Shown here in pieces: positions 53,962-63,116 of a stretch of DNA of 64,000 bases (positions are counted from its first letter, which is position 1; the number at the start of each line of letters is the position of its first letter). Both the position numbers and the translations under genes were made by a program. The DNA comes from Lentisphaera marina (GTDB lineage: Bacteria; Verrucomicrobiota; Lentisphaeria; Lentisphaerales; Lentisphaeraceae). Under the pieces are notes generated by a model. That model did no database searches. It saw only the letters and a program-made list of their open reading frames with translations, and had not been told where the DNA came from. The stretch spans positions 682,001 to 746,000 of the forward strand of contig NZ_JAQZZL010000001.1 of the NCBI RefSeq assembly GCF_028745505.1, given 5' to 3'.

Positions 53962-53969
53962 TGTTACAT
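53962..53969 (-). promoter_or_regulatory. variant box before SGNH hydrolase gene
   Basis: Read on the minus strand the site is ATGTAACA, ending 56 bp before the start at 53906. The match to the box is partial but the spacing is the same. Confidence 0.28.
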
Positions 53970-54080
53970 GAAATTTCATATACGCAGCGGAGACTTTATG
54001 ATTTCTCTAGGCAAGTAAAGGTACGAATATAACCTTTGATTTTTCCTCAATATATAATTCTTAAAAAGCCTTATTAGTGT

Positions 54081-55442
54081 TTAATAAAGTTTCTTTTTGT
54101 GCTGTTCAGCGGCTTGTTTGAGCTCATCCGCTAGTTCAGGGAATTTGGCAATGATATTCTTTGATTCCTTAGGATCATTTTTCATATCATAGAGGGCAAG
54201 TGCTTGTTTCTGACGGGAATATTTTGCATCGTAGCCATCTTTGCCTGCGACTTCAACGTGACGGTAAGAATGAGGAAGGTGGAGTTTCCAACGGCCATCT
54301 GCACTAATGATAGCCTCAAGATTTTTACCTATAGTAAAGTAGTAATAATCATGAGGGTTTTCGGCTCCTTCTTTGTTGCTTATTAGGTCTAAAACATTTT
54401 TGCCATCAATTTCATTTTCAGGGAGGGGAGCCTTGGCTAGGTCTAAAATCGTGGGCATGATATCGATGGAGCAGAAAACTTTTTTTGACTGAATACCAGC
54501 GGGAATCGCTTTAGGGTATTTGACGATGAGTGGGCTACGCGTACCACCATCGAAACTGGTCGCTTTCGCTTCGCGGTAGGGGGTTTTACCGGCGTGGTCA
54601 CCATAGCCTGCCCAGGGACCATTATCAGAACTAAAGATGACCATGGTATTGTCTGCAAGACCGTGATCTTTTAGAGCTTGATTAATTTGACCCACAGACC
54701 AATCTAATTCGGCAATGACGTCGCCGTAGAGTCCTTTGCCAGAAATGTCTTCGAAGTCTTTGCTCACATAAAGCGGTACGTGAGGCATCGGGTGGGCAGT
54801 ATAGAGAAAAAAGGGATTGTCTTTATTACGCTTAATAAAATCGACCGACTTTTCTGTTGTCCACTTAGTTAGATTCTTTTGATCTTTGGGCTGAAGGTTA
54901 TCAATTTCGATTTCGCCATTATTCCAAAAGCGCAGAGGGAATTTACCCCAATGTTTGGGCTTCATGGGGTGAAGGTGCCACATATCATTAGAATACATGA
55001 GCCCGGCGTGCTCATCAAAGCCGCGAGCCAAGGGGCGAGTCTCTTCGCGGTCTCCGCAATGCCATTTGCCAAAGTGAGCCGTGGCATAGCCGGCTTTTTT
55101 CAATTGCTCTGCGATGGTCGCAAATTTCGGATCTAGGCCTTTACCATTGGGGCCATGAGCTCCAAAAACTTTTGTTCTGCTAGGGTAAGAGCCACTTAGT
55201 AGGGCCGCACGTGATGCCGAACAAATGGCTTGTGGAACATAGAATTGAGAGAATACGGCGCCCTCTTCGGCGAGTTTTTTGACTTGGGGGGTCTGGTAGT
55301 GATCCTCTCCAAAAGGCTGGAAATCTTCCCAGCCAGCATCATCGAGAAAAATGATGACAAAGTTAGTATGATTGCTTTTATCGCTTGCCCATACCGAAGG
55401 GATTAGGGTTATTAGTAAGATGAAAAATATTTTCATATTCAT
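54081..55442 (-). CDS. type I sulfatase
   Basis: This 453-residue protein has signal peptide KIFFILLITLIPSVWA. Metal ligands D34-D35 lie in FLDDAGWED. The formylglycine motif is C-S-A-S-R (Cys74), with Ala in place of the common Pro, which is allowed in the C-x-[PA]-x-R consensus. FGKWHCGDREETRPLARGFDEH and FSSDNGPWAGYGDHAGKTPYREAK match the N-acetylgalactosamine/arylsulfatase-type branch. It lies 45 bp after the DUF1552 gene and ends that minus-strand group. Confidence 0.92.
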   Translation of the reverse strand: MNMKIFFILLITLIPSVWASDKSNHTNFVIIFLDDAGWEDFQPFGEDHYQTPQVKKLAEEGAVFSQFYVPQAICSASRAALLSGSYPSRTKVFGAHGPNGKGLDPKFATIAEQLKKAGYATAHFGKWHCGDREETRPLARGFDEHAGLMYSNDMWHLHPMKPKHWGKFPLRFWNNGEIEIDNLQPKDQKNLTKWTTEKSVDFIKRNKDNPFFLYTAHPMPHVPLYVSKDFEDISGKGLYGDVIAELDWSVGQINQALKDHGLADNTMVIFSSDNGPWAGYGDHAGKTPYREAKATSFDGGTRSPLIVKYPKAIPAGIQSKKVFCSIDIMPTILDLAKAPLPENEIDGKNVLDLISNKEGAENPHDYYYFTIGKNLEAIISADGRWKLHLPHSYRHVEVAGKDGYDAKYSRQKQALALYDMKNDPKESKNIIAKFPELADELKQAAEQHKKKLY

Positions 55443-55487
55443 TTAGTAAGTTCTAAGGTTTTATTTACAAAAAAGGGACTCTGAAAT

Positions 55488-56756
55488 TTAGCTGAATAGT
55501 TGATTTAGTCGCTCTGTACTGTGGCTGAAAGTATCGATATCAATTCCAGTCTCTTGAAGAAGTGTTAGCCAAACATTTGCCAGTGGCGTATTTTTGGGAA
55601 GTTTAATACTTTCCCCAAGACGAAGATTTTTAATGCCGCCTCCAGATAGAAATAATGGAAACCCTTTAATCCCATGGGCAGACTTAATGTTAGTTCCATA
55701 ACTGACAATGCAAGTGTCGTAAACACTCCTGCCATCAGGGTCCTTCGTTCCTTTCAATCGATCCAATAGATAGCCAAAAAGCTCAGTGCATTTTTTGTCG
55801 CGAAGACCCGCTTGCTGCTTTCTTTCCTTAGATACGTTGTAGTGAGATAAAGCATGTACCAGAGTCGTGATGCCCATACTACTGAGAACCGACTGCGAAG
55901 GCATCATGTAAGTCGCCACGCGTGTCTGGTCGGTCTGGAAGGCGAGGGCAATCATGTCAAACATCAGTTTAACCTCAGCTTCTCCGTCTATTTGATCTGG
56001 GTGATGGCCAAACGGCGACTTTGGTTTGGGAGTATTAGCCCATTTAAGTTGCCTTTCCAATCCCAACTCAAGCTGTCGAATGGTTTGGTAATACTCATCA
56101 AGCTTTTCATGGTCTGTCCTGGCAATCTGGTGAGAAATAGATTTAGCGTTTACTTTTAAACTATCAAGCACACTTCTTCGCGTCTGGATTCTCCTTTTTA
56201 CATGTTCCGGTGATTCATCTGCTGAAAAAAGCTTTCTGTAAAGTTCTAAAGAAGTATTTAAACCGGGAATTGGACTACCCTGCTTATTCCAGGCCAATGA
56301 TAAGCAATTACCATGGCCGCCTTTTTCTTTTGTACTCAAAGTTAAATGGGCGTATCTGTTGTTCTTGCACAAATGTTCAGCAGCAATCTGATCACAGGAA
56401 ATCGTATTATTGAGATTACTGCTTTGGGGAGCGCCAGTGAGAAAGGTCAGACTGCCCGCATGAGGTTGTGCAGCTCCCACATTTAGTAGATTCCCTAACA
56501 GGGTAATGTCATCTTTATGCCTCTTGAGAGGCGACAGTCCTTCGGTCAAACCTATTTTAGAAAACTTACCGCTTTCCTTAGGGTAAAAAGAGGGAAGGAA
56601 ACCATAACCTTGCGATAGAAAAAGCATTCTCTTTATTGGCCCTTTAGTTGCTTTAGAGCCAGTGGAGGCAAACGTTTCGAGATAGGGTAAAGCCAGGCAG
56701 GCAGAAGCTGATTTAAAAAAAGATCGGCGTGAATATGTGTTTGTTATTAGGCTCAT
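55488..56756 (-). CDS. DUF1552 family secreted protein
   Basis: This 422-residue protein has a Tat-type signal (YSRRSFFKSASACLALPYLE). DUF1552 features are RMLFLSQGYGFLPSFYP, AAQPHAGSLTFLTGAP, RQLELGLERQLKWAN and LALAFQTDQTRVATYMM-like helices, and GFPLFLSGGGIKNLRLG near the end. Function is unproven, but it is normally paired with DUF1592-type cytochrome proteins, as here (16 bp after it). A joint exported redox or degradation role is inferred. Confidence 0.9.
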   Translation of the reverse strand: MSLITNTYSRRSFFKSASACLALPYLETFASTGSKATKGPIKRMLFLSQGYGFLPSFYPKESGKFSKIGLTEGLSPLKRHKDDITLLGNLLNVGAAQPHAGSLTFLTGAPQSSNLNNTISCDQIAAEHLCKNNRYAHLTLSTKEKGGHGNCLSLAWNKQGSPIPGLNTSLELYRKLFSADESPEHVKRRIQTRRSVLDSLKVNAKSISHQIARTDHEKLDEYYQTIRQLELGLERQLKWANTPKPKSPFGHHPDQIDGEAEVKLMFDMIALAFQTDQTRVATYMMPSQSVLSSMGITTLVHALSHYNVSKERKQQAGLRDKKCTELFGYLLDRLKGTKDPDGRSVYDTCIVSYGTNIKSAHGIKGFPLFLSGGGIKNLRLGESIKLPKNTPLANVWLTLLQETGIDIDTFSHSTERLNQLFS

Positions 56757-56772
56757 TATTTATCTCTATGCA

Positions 56773-59763
56773 TTATTTAGTCGCAAACATTTGTGAAGAG
56801 AGAATTTCAAAAACCATCTCTTTAAGTGGATAATTTTTCTTTTTCAATTCAATCAAATTTTCGTTGATCTCCGCCTTGTCAATAAATTCAATTTTTCGGC
56901 CAATGCCATAGGACATCATTGATTCATAAATAGATATGGCGAGTTTGTCTTTATGCTTTAAAAGGACTCTCTGCAATCCTTTAAAATCTTTGAATGACTC
57001 TCCGTCTAAATGACCGTTCGCGAGTACGGGTACTGTTTCAGGAGGCGTTATTTTTGTATTGGCTTTCCCTTTTCTGGTGTTCTTTACCGGTTCGGCTTTG
57101 ATGAGTTCTTCTGTTCGCCATTTCCCAAGGTAGTCAAAGTTTTCTAGACCCAAACCAATGGGGTCTATTTTTTTGTGGCAGGAGGCACACTGAGGAATGT
57201 TCATATGACGGTCTACCAACTGTCTCACAGTCAGTTTAGCTCCCTCAGGAGGCTCAATAGCAGGAACATTAGGAGGTGGAGGTGGAGGTTCGTCAAAAAG
57301 AAACTTATCCCTAATGATTGTTCCACGAATGGTGGGAGAAGTACGACTGTCATTAGTGCCCATTATGAGAAAGGCAAATTGAGTCAACATTCCACCACGA
57401 GGACCAATGGAGGACTCAGGGTTTAGGTCTGGTAATTTAAATTTCTTGAAGCCAGTAAAAGCTCTTGTTTTGAACCCATAATGACCCGCGAGTCTATGAT
57501 CAGCTACCACAAAGTCTGATGCAATCATATTATCCACAGGCAGGTTTTCTCTAACTAAAACTTTGAAAAATTCGCCAATTGCACGACGTGCTGAATCTGG
57601 GAACCCGCCCTTACCTAAGTCACCAGGAATATCAATTTCGTCAAAGCGTTCAATATCCGACCATTGATTTATAAAATCAATTAAAAAATGATCAGCTTTA
57701 TTGGATGATAGCATTCGTTCAAACTGATTTCTTAAGATACCTGGGGCAAATAATTTATTTGATGCTGCCAGTTCATAGAGTTCTTTATCCGGTGGCGAGC
57801 GCCATAAGAAATAGGCCATGCGAATGGCGAATTCTTTTTGGCTCAAGGGATTTCTTTCGCCATCATTTTTCTCTTTTATATATAAAAACGCCGGAGATGT
57901 AAGGATAGCTGTAAGGGGCTCAATCAAAGAGTTTGCAATGCCTTTACCATTTTCTCTTTCCAGTCGATACAACTTGAGCAATGCAGTTATATAATCTTTG
58001 TCTACTCCTTGGTAACGAAAAGCTCGATCGGCAAACTTTGTCAACATTGCCGCAATTTCACTTTCACTGGCATTGCTTTTTTTAGTGATCGGACTGACTA
58101 AGGAATTAAAGAAAGTCATCTTTTTATCTTTTAATTTAAATGGTCCCGTCAAGGAAAGGTAATCGAGAATATCATCATCACCGGCTCTGATTCTAATTTG
58201 TACTTTAGAATCAAATAATCCGGTTTTGAAACCCACTTCAGACGAAGTCATGGTGCCGGACTTGGGGGTGAAATTTAATGGCAGGCGCTCACCATTGACA
58301 TACGCCCTTGCATTTATCTCTTGTTTAACTTTTTTGCTTTCTGAAAAGCTATGAGCTGTGGCTGTTAACTTATAGAGACTGTTTGGTCTTAAGGTTGTTG
58401 TATATACAAAGCTACCGGGCACACCTGGGATATTAGTTTTGTTATACTTTTTTTCTGCTTTTTCCAATTTCCCATTGTATCTTCTTTTGAATATATCTAG
58501 CTGGCCTTGATCAGCGATATGGGGATCAACCTTAGTTATTTCAGAAAGCGGAGCATTAGCTTCGATTAACTTCTTAAGGGCTTTCATCCTTAGGTAATCT
58601 TGTTCTGCTTTTTTAGCGGGCAATATTTCAGGATCATACCGTATGGTATTGGAGTCAAAAGGGGCCGTCATATCGATAATATTTGTTTCGACCACTTTTC
58701 TGCTAGCTTTATAGAATTGCTCATACTGCTTTAAAGAGAAAAACTGATCGGAGCCAATGGTATCAAATTCAGGACTTACTTCGTCTGGTAAAAAATCTTC
58801 TGGAATTTTCATGCCGAAAAGGTCTGTCGCACTGCTAAGGTATTCTCTTTTGGTCAGATAGCGCATTGAAATTTTTCCGCCTGTGGCAGCCAATCTCTTG
58901 TGTGCCAATTTAATGTTATCAGCTACGTCTCCAATGAATGCAGTCAGCTCGCCTGTTGATGGTTGTGCTTCATCTTCGGGAGGCATTTCTTCGATATTGA
59001 GAACGTCAAGAACATCCTGCCACATATGAACAGAAGCGGAATCATTGAACTTGTAGTCTATGTTATCTAAGCGAATTCCCCCTTTCTCTTTTTCCTCATT
59101 ATGGCATTCAAAGCAATATTTTGTCAAAAAGGGTTTGAGACCCTGTACCTTTTTTTCTAAGGTTATTTTATCTTGTGGGCTTAGTCCCTGTGTAGTTTTT
59201 TGGGAGGCAGTAATTTCTTTATCTAAAGATGAGTGTGGGCCAGTTGCTACTTCTGCTTGCTTTCCTTCATTTGATAAGTTCTGAAAGCCAATAATAACTC
59301 CGATAGTTAATAAAATAAATAATATTGAGATAAGAGGAGCTTTTGAACTTTTTTTCTTTGCTTTGATACGAGTGTGTTTGGCTTTTCTACTGGAACTTTT
59401 TGTTTGTTTTTTAAGCTTTTGCGCTCGGATCGTTTTTTGCCTCGATGGGCGTACATTTGTTGCGTGAGGTTCAGCCAGATCTTCTTGCTTATGTAGATGT
59501 TCTTCGTAAGATTTATTATCAGGTACGGAAAGGGTGCTTGAACAGGATGGGCAGTTTATGTTTACGCCAATGAGTTCAATGGAAGAACTTAGTTTTTGGT
59601 CACAACTGGGGCAGGAAAACTTAAATTCCTCATTTGCAAGACCTGTAGCTGTTTGAGGAACTGTATTTATCATGTTGCAGGCGGGACATTCCACACTTGA
59701 GCCACAAAATTCTTCTGGGACACTTAGTTTTTGCTCACAATCTTGGCAATGGAATTTTATCAT
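56773..59763 (-). CDS. DUF1587/1595/1592/1588/1585 cytochrome protein with N-terminal zinc-ribbon pair and TM helix
   Basis: This 996-residue protein starts with two zinc-ribbon-like units: Cys6, 9, 26, 29 and Cys51, 54, 71, 74. A Lys/Arg-rich linker follows (about 105-141), then one TM helix at about 143-160 (ISILFILLTIGVIIGF). The long C-terminal part carries the planctomycete set: cytochrome motif C-F-E-C-H near 215; DUF1587 (KISMRYLTKREYLSSATDLFG); DUF1592 (FAIRMAYFLWRSPPDKELYEL); DUF1588 (FLFDEPPPPPPNVPAIEP, then C-A-S-C-H near 860); and DUF1585 at the end (YGIGRKIEF). By the positive-inside rule the ribbons would be cytoplasmic and the haem part extracytoplasmic. DUF1552 follows. Confidence 0.9.
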   Translation of the reverse strand: MIKFHCQDCEQKLSVPEEFCGSSVECPACNMINTVPQTATGLANEEFKFSCPSCDQKLSSSIELIGVNINCPSCSSTLSVPDNKSYEEHLHKQEDLAEPHATNVRPSRQKTIRAQKLKKQTKSSSRKAKHTRIKAKKKSSKAPLISILFILLTIGVIIGFQNLSNEGKQAEVATGPHSSLDKEITASQKTTQGLSPQDKITLEKKVQGLKPFLTKYCFECHNEEKEKGGIRLDNIDYKFNDSASVHMWQDVLDVLNIEEMPPEDEAQPSTGELTAFIGDVADNIKLAHKRLAATGGKISMRYLTKREYLSSATDLFGMKIPEDFLPDEVSPEFDTIGSDQFFSLKQYEQFYKASRKVVETNIIDMTAPFDSNTIRYDPEILPAKKAEQDYLRMKALKKLIEANAPLSEITKVDPHIADQGQLDIFKRRYNGKLEKAEKKYNKTNIPGVPGSFVYTTTLRPNSLYKLTATAHSFSESKKVKQEINARAYVNGERLPLNFTPKSGTMTSSEVGFKTGLFDSKVQIRIRAGDDDILDYLSLTGPFKLKDKKMTFFNSLVSPITKKSNASESEIAAMLTKFADRAFRYQGVDKDYITALLKLYRLERENGKGIANSLIEPLTAILTSPAFLYIKEKNDGERNPLSQKEFAIRMAYFLWRSPPDKELYELAASNKLFAPGILRNQFERMLSSNKADHFLIDFINQWSDIERFDEIDIPGDLGKGGFPDSARRAIGEFFKVLVRENLPVDNMIASDFVVADHRLAGHYGFKTRAFTGFKKFKLPDLNPESSIGPRGGMLTQFAFLIMGTNDSRTSPTIRGTIIRDKFLFDEPPPPPPNVPAIEPPEGAKLTVRQLVDRHMNIPQCASCHKKIDPIGLGLENFDYLGKWRTEELIKAEPVKNTRKGKANTKITPPETVPVLANGHLDGESFKDFKGLQRVLLKHKDKLAISIYESMMSYGIGRKIEFIDKAEINENLIELKKKNYPLKEMVFEILSSQMFATK

Positions 59764-59826
59764 AATTTTCTGGGTACAACATTTTTATTGGACTATAAAA
59801 TCATAGACAAGTTTTTTTTACTCTGG

Positions 59827-60117
59827 TTACAATTTTTCAGCAAAAGCAAAGGTTTTAATTTTGGTAAACGATATTTTTTTCAATACTTCAATAAGCTGAA
59901 TCAATGAAAACCAAACGCCACCATCTAGTTCTAAATTCGTTTGCGTATTGATTTTAGTGTTATCTTTTTTGACATCGTTAGGATAGTATTTCCTGTCCAC
60001 GTTAATGCGGTTATAGTAATGTTTATCTTTGTGAGCATCATCACTATTTTCAGTTAAAGCCGTTAACCAGCCATTTCTGTTTTGAGCAAATATCAGAGTA
60101 CTACTTAGCTGATTCAA
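59827..60117 (-). CDS. small hypothetical protein
   Basis: An open frame of 96 residues between the sulfatase and the DUF1592 gene, on the same strand. I recognise no domain and no signal peptide. The N-terminal part is polar and Asn/Asp/Lys-rich, the C-terminal part is more hydrophobic (GVWFSLIQLIEVLKKISF). It may be a small protein, a remnant or a chance frame; low base-composition contrast does not decide. Confidence 0.3.
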   Translation of the reverse strand: MNQLSSTLIFAQNRNGWLTALTENSDDAHKDKHYYNRINVDRKYYPNDVKKDNTKINTQTNLELDGGVWFSLIQLIEVLKKISFTKIKTFAFAEKL

Positions 60118-60143
60118 TGGAGTATAGAGCTAGTCAAAAAAGC

Positions 60144-61667
60144 TTAATTACTTCTTCCGCTTTGTTTAAATTGTTCGAGCTTGGCTTTCAATTCTTTGAC
60201 GACTTCAGGGTGTTTTAGGTAGAGATTTTCAAGCTCCTGCGGGTCTTTATCCAAGTTGTAGAGTTGCACGGGAGCTTTGGTATCGAACTCTTCTGGAAGT
60301 AGGTGCTGGATCCTTTTGCCATTATAGTTATTCCCACCTGAACTTGAGTGATCGAGGTATTTCCAAGGTCCTTTACGAATAGCTAGGTTTAAAGAAATGG
60401 TTTGAGTCAGTAAGTATTCACGGATATTAGTTTTTTCATCGAGCAGGAGAGGTAAGAGATTAAAACTATCTTCGGCGCTATTTGGCGGGAGTTTATAATC
60501 CACGAGAGCGGCACAACTTGCCATAATATCGCATAGCGAGACAAGCTCATTGCTGACAGAAGGTTTTATTTTATTTGGCCATGAAATAATGAGTGGGGTT
60601 CTATGGCCGCCTTCCCACTGATCTCTTTTAAGTCCTCGCCAGGGATAAGAACCATCGTGATTATAGGTTTTTATCATGTTTAATGCAGTAGGAACTTCTG
60701 GGCCATTGTCACTGCAGAAAATGATTAGGGTGTTATCTAAGGCCTTGAGCTCGTCTAATGTTTTTACGAGTTCGCCGACGATATGATCCAATTGAAAAAT
60801 AAAATCGCCATGGGGCCCTAATTGAGTCTTGCCCTGAAACTGTTTTGCCGGGAATGAGGGGAGGTGAACGGCTTGCATGGAGTGAAAGAGAAAAAAGGGC
60901 TGATCTTTTTTCTTTTGAAGGTGCTGACGAATATAGTCCTGGCTTTTTTTGAGAAAGACCATGTCAACTTCTTCGTGGTCAAAGTTATCGGCTATCATTC
61001 CAATCCGACAATCCTTGCTGTAAACATGATTGGGAAGCTTTGAGCGATCAAGAATTTTAGTGGGTGGCAAGGGGATGCGATCATTTTCGATGTAGGCGTA
61101 TAGAAAGTCAGTCGTGGGACAACTTACTGTGCCGTAAAAATAATCGAAGCCACGATTGACGGGGCCATCGGGTATGGGGCGGGAGTAATCAATTTGCTGA
61201 ATACCCTTAATGCGTTGGTCCGTGATTCGCTTACCATTTTTATCAAAGAAGCTCATGCCTATGTGCCATTTCCCGACACAGGCTGTGGCATAGCCCTTTT
61301 CTTTGAGTATTTGGGGTAGCGTCAGACGTGATTCTTCGATTAGACATGGCCCACCTGCACCAGTGAACACCCCTTTCATACCTGTACGGAACTGCATTCT
61401 TCCAGTTAGTAAACTGTAGCGTGTGGGAGTACAGACATTTGAGGGACTATGCCCATCTGTGAAGAGCATGCTCGACTCAGCCAATTTGTTTAGATGAGGA
61501 GTAGGGATTTTTGAGTTTTTGTTGTAGCACTGAAGGTCACCATAGCCGAGATCATCAGTTAAAATTAGCAGGATATTGGGCTTCTTGCTATCTTTAGCCA
61601 CAAGGCTGTTTCCTGCAATAAACAAAAGACCAATCGCGATAAGTGATTTATAGATTAAATGAGTCAT
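60144..61667 (-). CDS. type I sulfatase
   Basis: This 507-residue protein has signal peptide SLIAIGLLFIAGNSLVA. Metal ligands D38-D39 lie in LTDDLGYGD. The formylglycine motif is C-T-P-T-R (Cys79), a Thr variant of the fourth position. GKWHIGMSFFDKNGKR and FCSDNGPEVPTALNM resemble arylsulfatase A-type enzymes. It overlaps the upstream sulfatase by 4 bp (ATGA), so the two are translationally coupled, and it is the last of three sulfatases in series. Confidence 0.92.
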   Translation of the reverse strand: MTHLIYKSLIAIGLLFIAGNSLVAKDSKKPNILLILTDDLGYGDLQCYNKNSKIPTPHLNKLAESSMLFTDGHSPSNVCTPTRYSLLTGRMQFRTGMKGVFTGAGGPCLIEESRLTLPQILKEKGYATACVGKWHIGMSFFDKNGKRITDQRIKGIQQIDYSRPIPDGPVNRGFDYFYGTVSCPTTDFLYAYIENDRIPLPPTKILDRSKLPNHVYSKDCRIGMIADNFDHEEVDMVFLKKSQDYIRQHLQKKKDQPFFLFHSMQAVHLPSFPAKQFQGKTQLGPHGDFIFQLDHIVGELVKTLDELKALDNTLIIFCSDNGPEVPTALNMIKTYNHDGSYPWRGLKRDQWEGGHRTPLIISWPNKIKPSVSNELVSLCDIMASCAALVDYKLPPNSAEDSFNLLPLLLDEKTNIREYLLTQTISLNLAIRKGPWKYLDHSSSGGNNYNGKRIQHLLPEEFDTKAPVQLYNLDKDPQELENLYLKHPEVVKELKAKLEQFKQSGRSN

Positions 61668-63082
61668 TGTTTTTCCTTAATTTTTATGAGGCTAGCTTCT
61701 CTCAAACGGGTATTAAGCTCGCGGTCAAGCTTGCTGATGGTTTGTTTATGCTCGGGATTTTGGATGAGGTTGACCAACTGTTTGGGGTCCTTAATCATGT
61801 TGTAAAGTTCTGCGGCACCATTTTGGTAGCGAATATAACTAAAGTCTTCGGTTCTGATAGAGTAGCCTTTTTTGCCTTGCATAAGCGATAAAGCAGAATT
61901 TCGAAAGTCTTCAGTTTTATTTTTCAAGAAGGGCAAAAAGCTTTTGCCCTGTACGGTTTTTGGTTTGTAAACCCCTAGTAGTTCAGTAAGACTTGGGTAG
62001 ATATCAACTAATTCAGTGACTTCATTTATTCGTCCAGGAGCTAGACCTGGTATGTAGGCAATAAGGGGTACTCGAGTAACTTCTTCATGTAAATTATTTT
62101 TTTGCCAAAAGCCATGTTCCCCCAAATGGTAACCATGGTCACTTAAAAAAATGATGGCGGTATTATTTTTTAGTCCAAGCCTATCAACTTCCTCTAAAAT
62201 ACGTCCAATTTGCTGATCCATAAACTCAACTGTAGCATAATAGGCCGCCCACATACGTTTTTGATTATCAGGATATTTACCAATTGAGTTATTAGAGTTA
62301 GTTATTCTCGGGTGACCTTCTATCGGTATACCTAAAGAAGCTGGATTTCTTAGTTCTGGTGAGTCTATCTTTTGCCAGGGGTAGTTTTGGAAAAATTCTT
62401 TGGGCGCGACATTTGGGTAATGGGGACGAACTAAACCGGTAGCAATGAAGAAAGGCTCATTTTTACGCTGATTTAGCAACTCAATAGTTTTCTCTGCACT
62501 CTTAAAGTCTGGCTGATCAGAGCCATCACCTTCTGAAATAACACTTACAAACATGCGATTTTTCATTTTAGAACTTTCGCGGTTTTTAAGGCTTTTGGTA
62601 AAAATATTTTGATTGAGGCAAGCATAGTCACCGGGGGTGTGAGATTCGGCTCCCTTGGAGTTGAACTTCTCAGTCCATGAAGACGGGATATCTTGACCAT
62701 CAGTACCATGAATTATGTCATAGGGAACACGCATGTGATAAATTTTCCCGACTCTAGCAGTGTACCAACCGTTGTTCTTGAGGTGCTCGGGGAGGTTGAT
62801 GCCTTCTGAACCAAGATAGCGACTATGCATTAAAGATGTACGAGATGGACCGCATGATAGTCCCTGGCAATAAGCGCGATCAAAGACAATGCTTTGGCTA
62901 GCCAGTTTATCTAAATTGGGAGTTTGGCAGATTTTGTCACCGTAGCAAGCTAGGACACTGGCTTTTAAGTCATCTGCAATAATAAATAAAACATTTTTGA
63001 TTTTATTCGGCTGTGCTGCATCGCAAGTATCAATGACGAAGGCAAGAGAAATAAAGATGAGTGCTTTGAGGGTGAAATTCAT
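61664..63082 (-). CDS. type I sulfatase, iduronate-2-sulfatase-like
   Basis: This 472-residue protein has signal peptide LKALIFISLAFVIDTCDA. Metal ligands D37-D38 lie in IADDLKASVLACYGD. The formylglycine motif is C-G-P-S-R (Cys77). The segments NNGWYTARVGKIYHMRVP, VRPHYPNVAPKEFFQNYP and FLSDHGYHLGEHGFWQKNNLHEE are typical of iduronate-2-sulfatase relatives. It is the middle gene of a sulfatase series, 34 bp after the upstream partial sulfatase and overlapping the next by 4 bp. Confidence 0.92.
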   Translation of the reverse strand: MNFTLKALIFISLAFVIDTCDAAQPNKIKNVLFIIADDLKASVLACYGDKICQTPNLDKLASQSIVFDRAYCQGLSCGPSRTSLMHSRYLGSEGINLPEHLKNNGWYTARVGKIYHMRVPYDIIHGTDGQDIPSSWTEKFNSKGAESHTPGDYACLNQNIFTKSLKNRESSKMKNRMFVSVISEGDGSDQPDFKSAEKTIELLNQRKNEPFFIATGLVRPHYPNVAPKEFFQNYPWQKIDSPELRNPASLGIPIEGHPRITNSNNSIGKYPDNQKRMWAAYYATVEFMDQQIGRILEEVDRLGLKNNTAIIFLSDHGYHLGEHGFWQKNNLHEEVTRVPLIAYIPGLAPGRINEVTELVDIYPSLTELLGVYKPKTVQGKSFLPFLKNKTEDFRNSALSLMQGKKGYSIRTEDFSYIRYQNGAAELYNMIKDPKQLVNLIQNPEHKQTISKLDRELNTRLREASLIKIKEKQ

Positions 63083-63116
63083 GTCGATTTACTTGTTTTA
63101 ATTATTAGTTTAGGAC

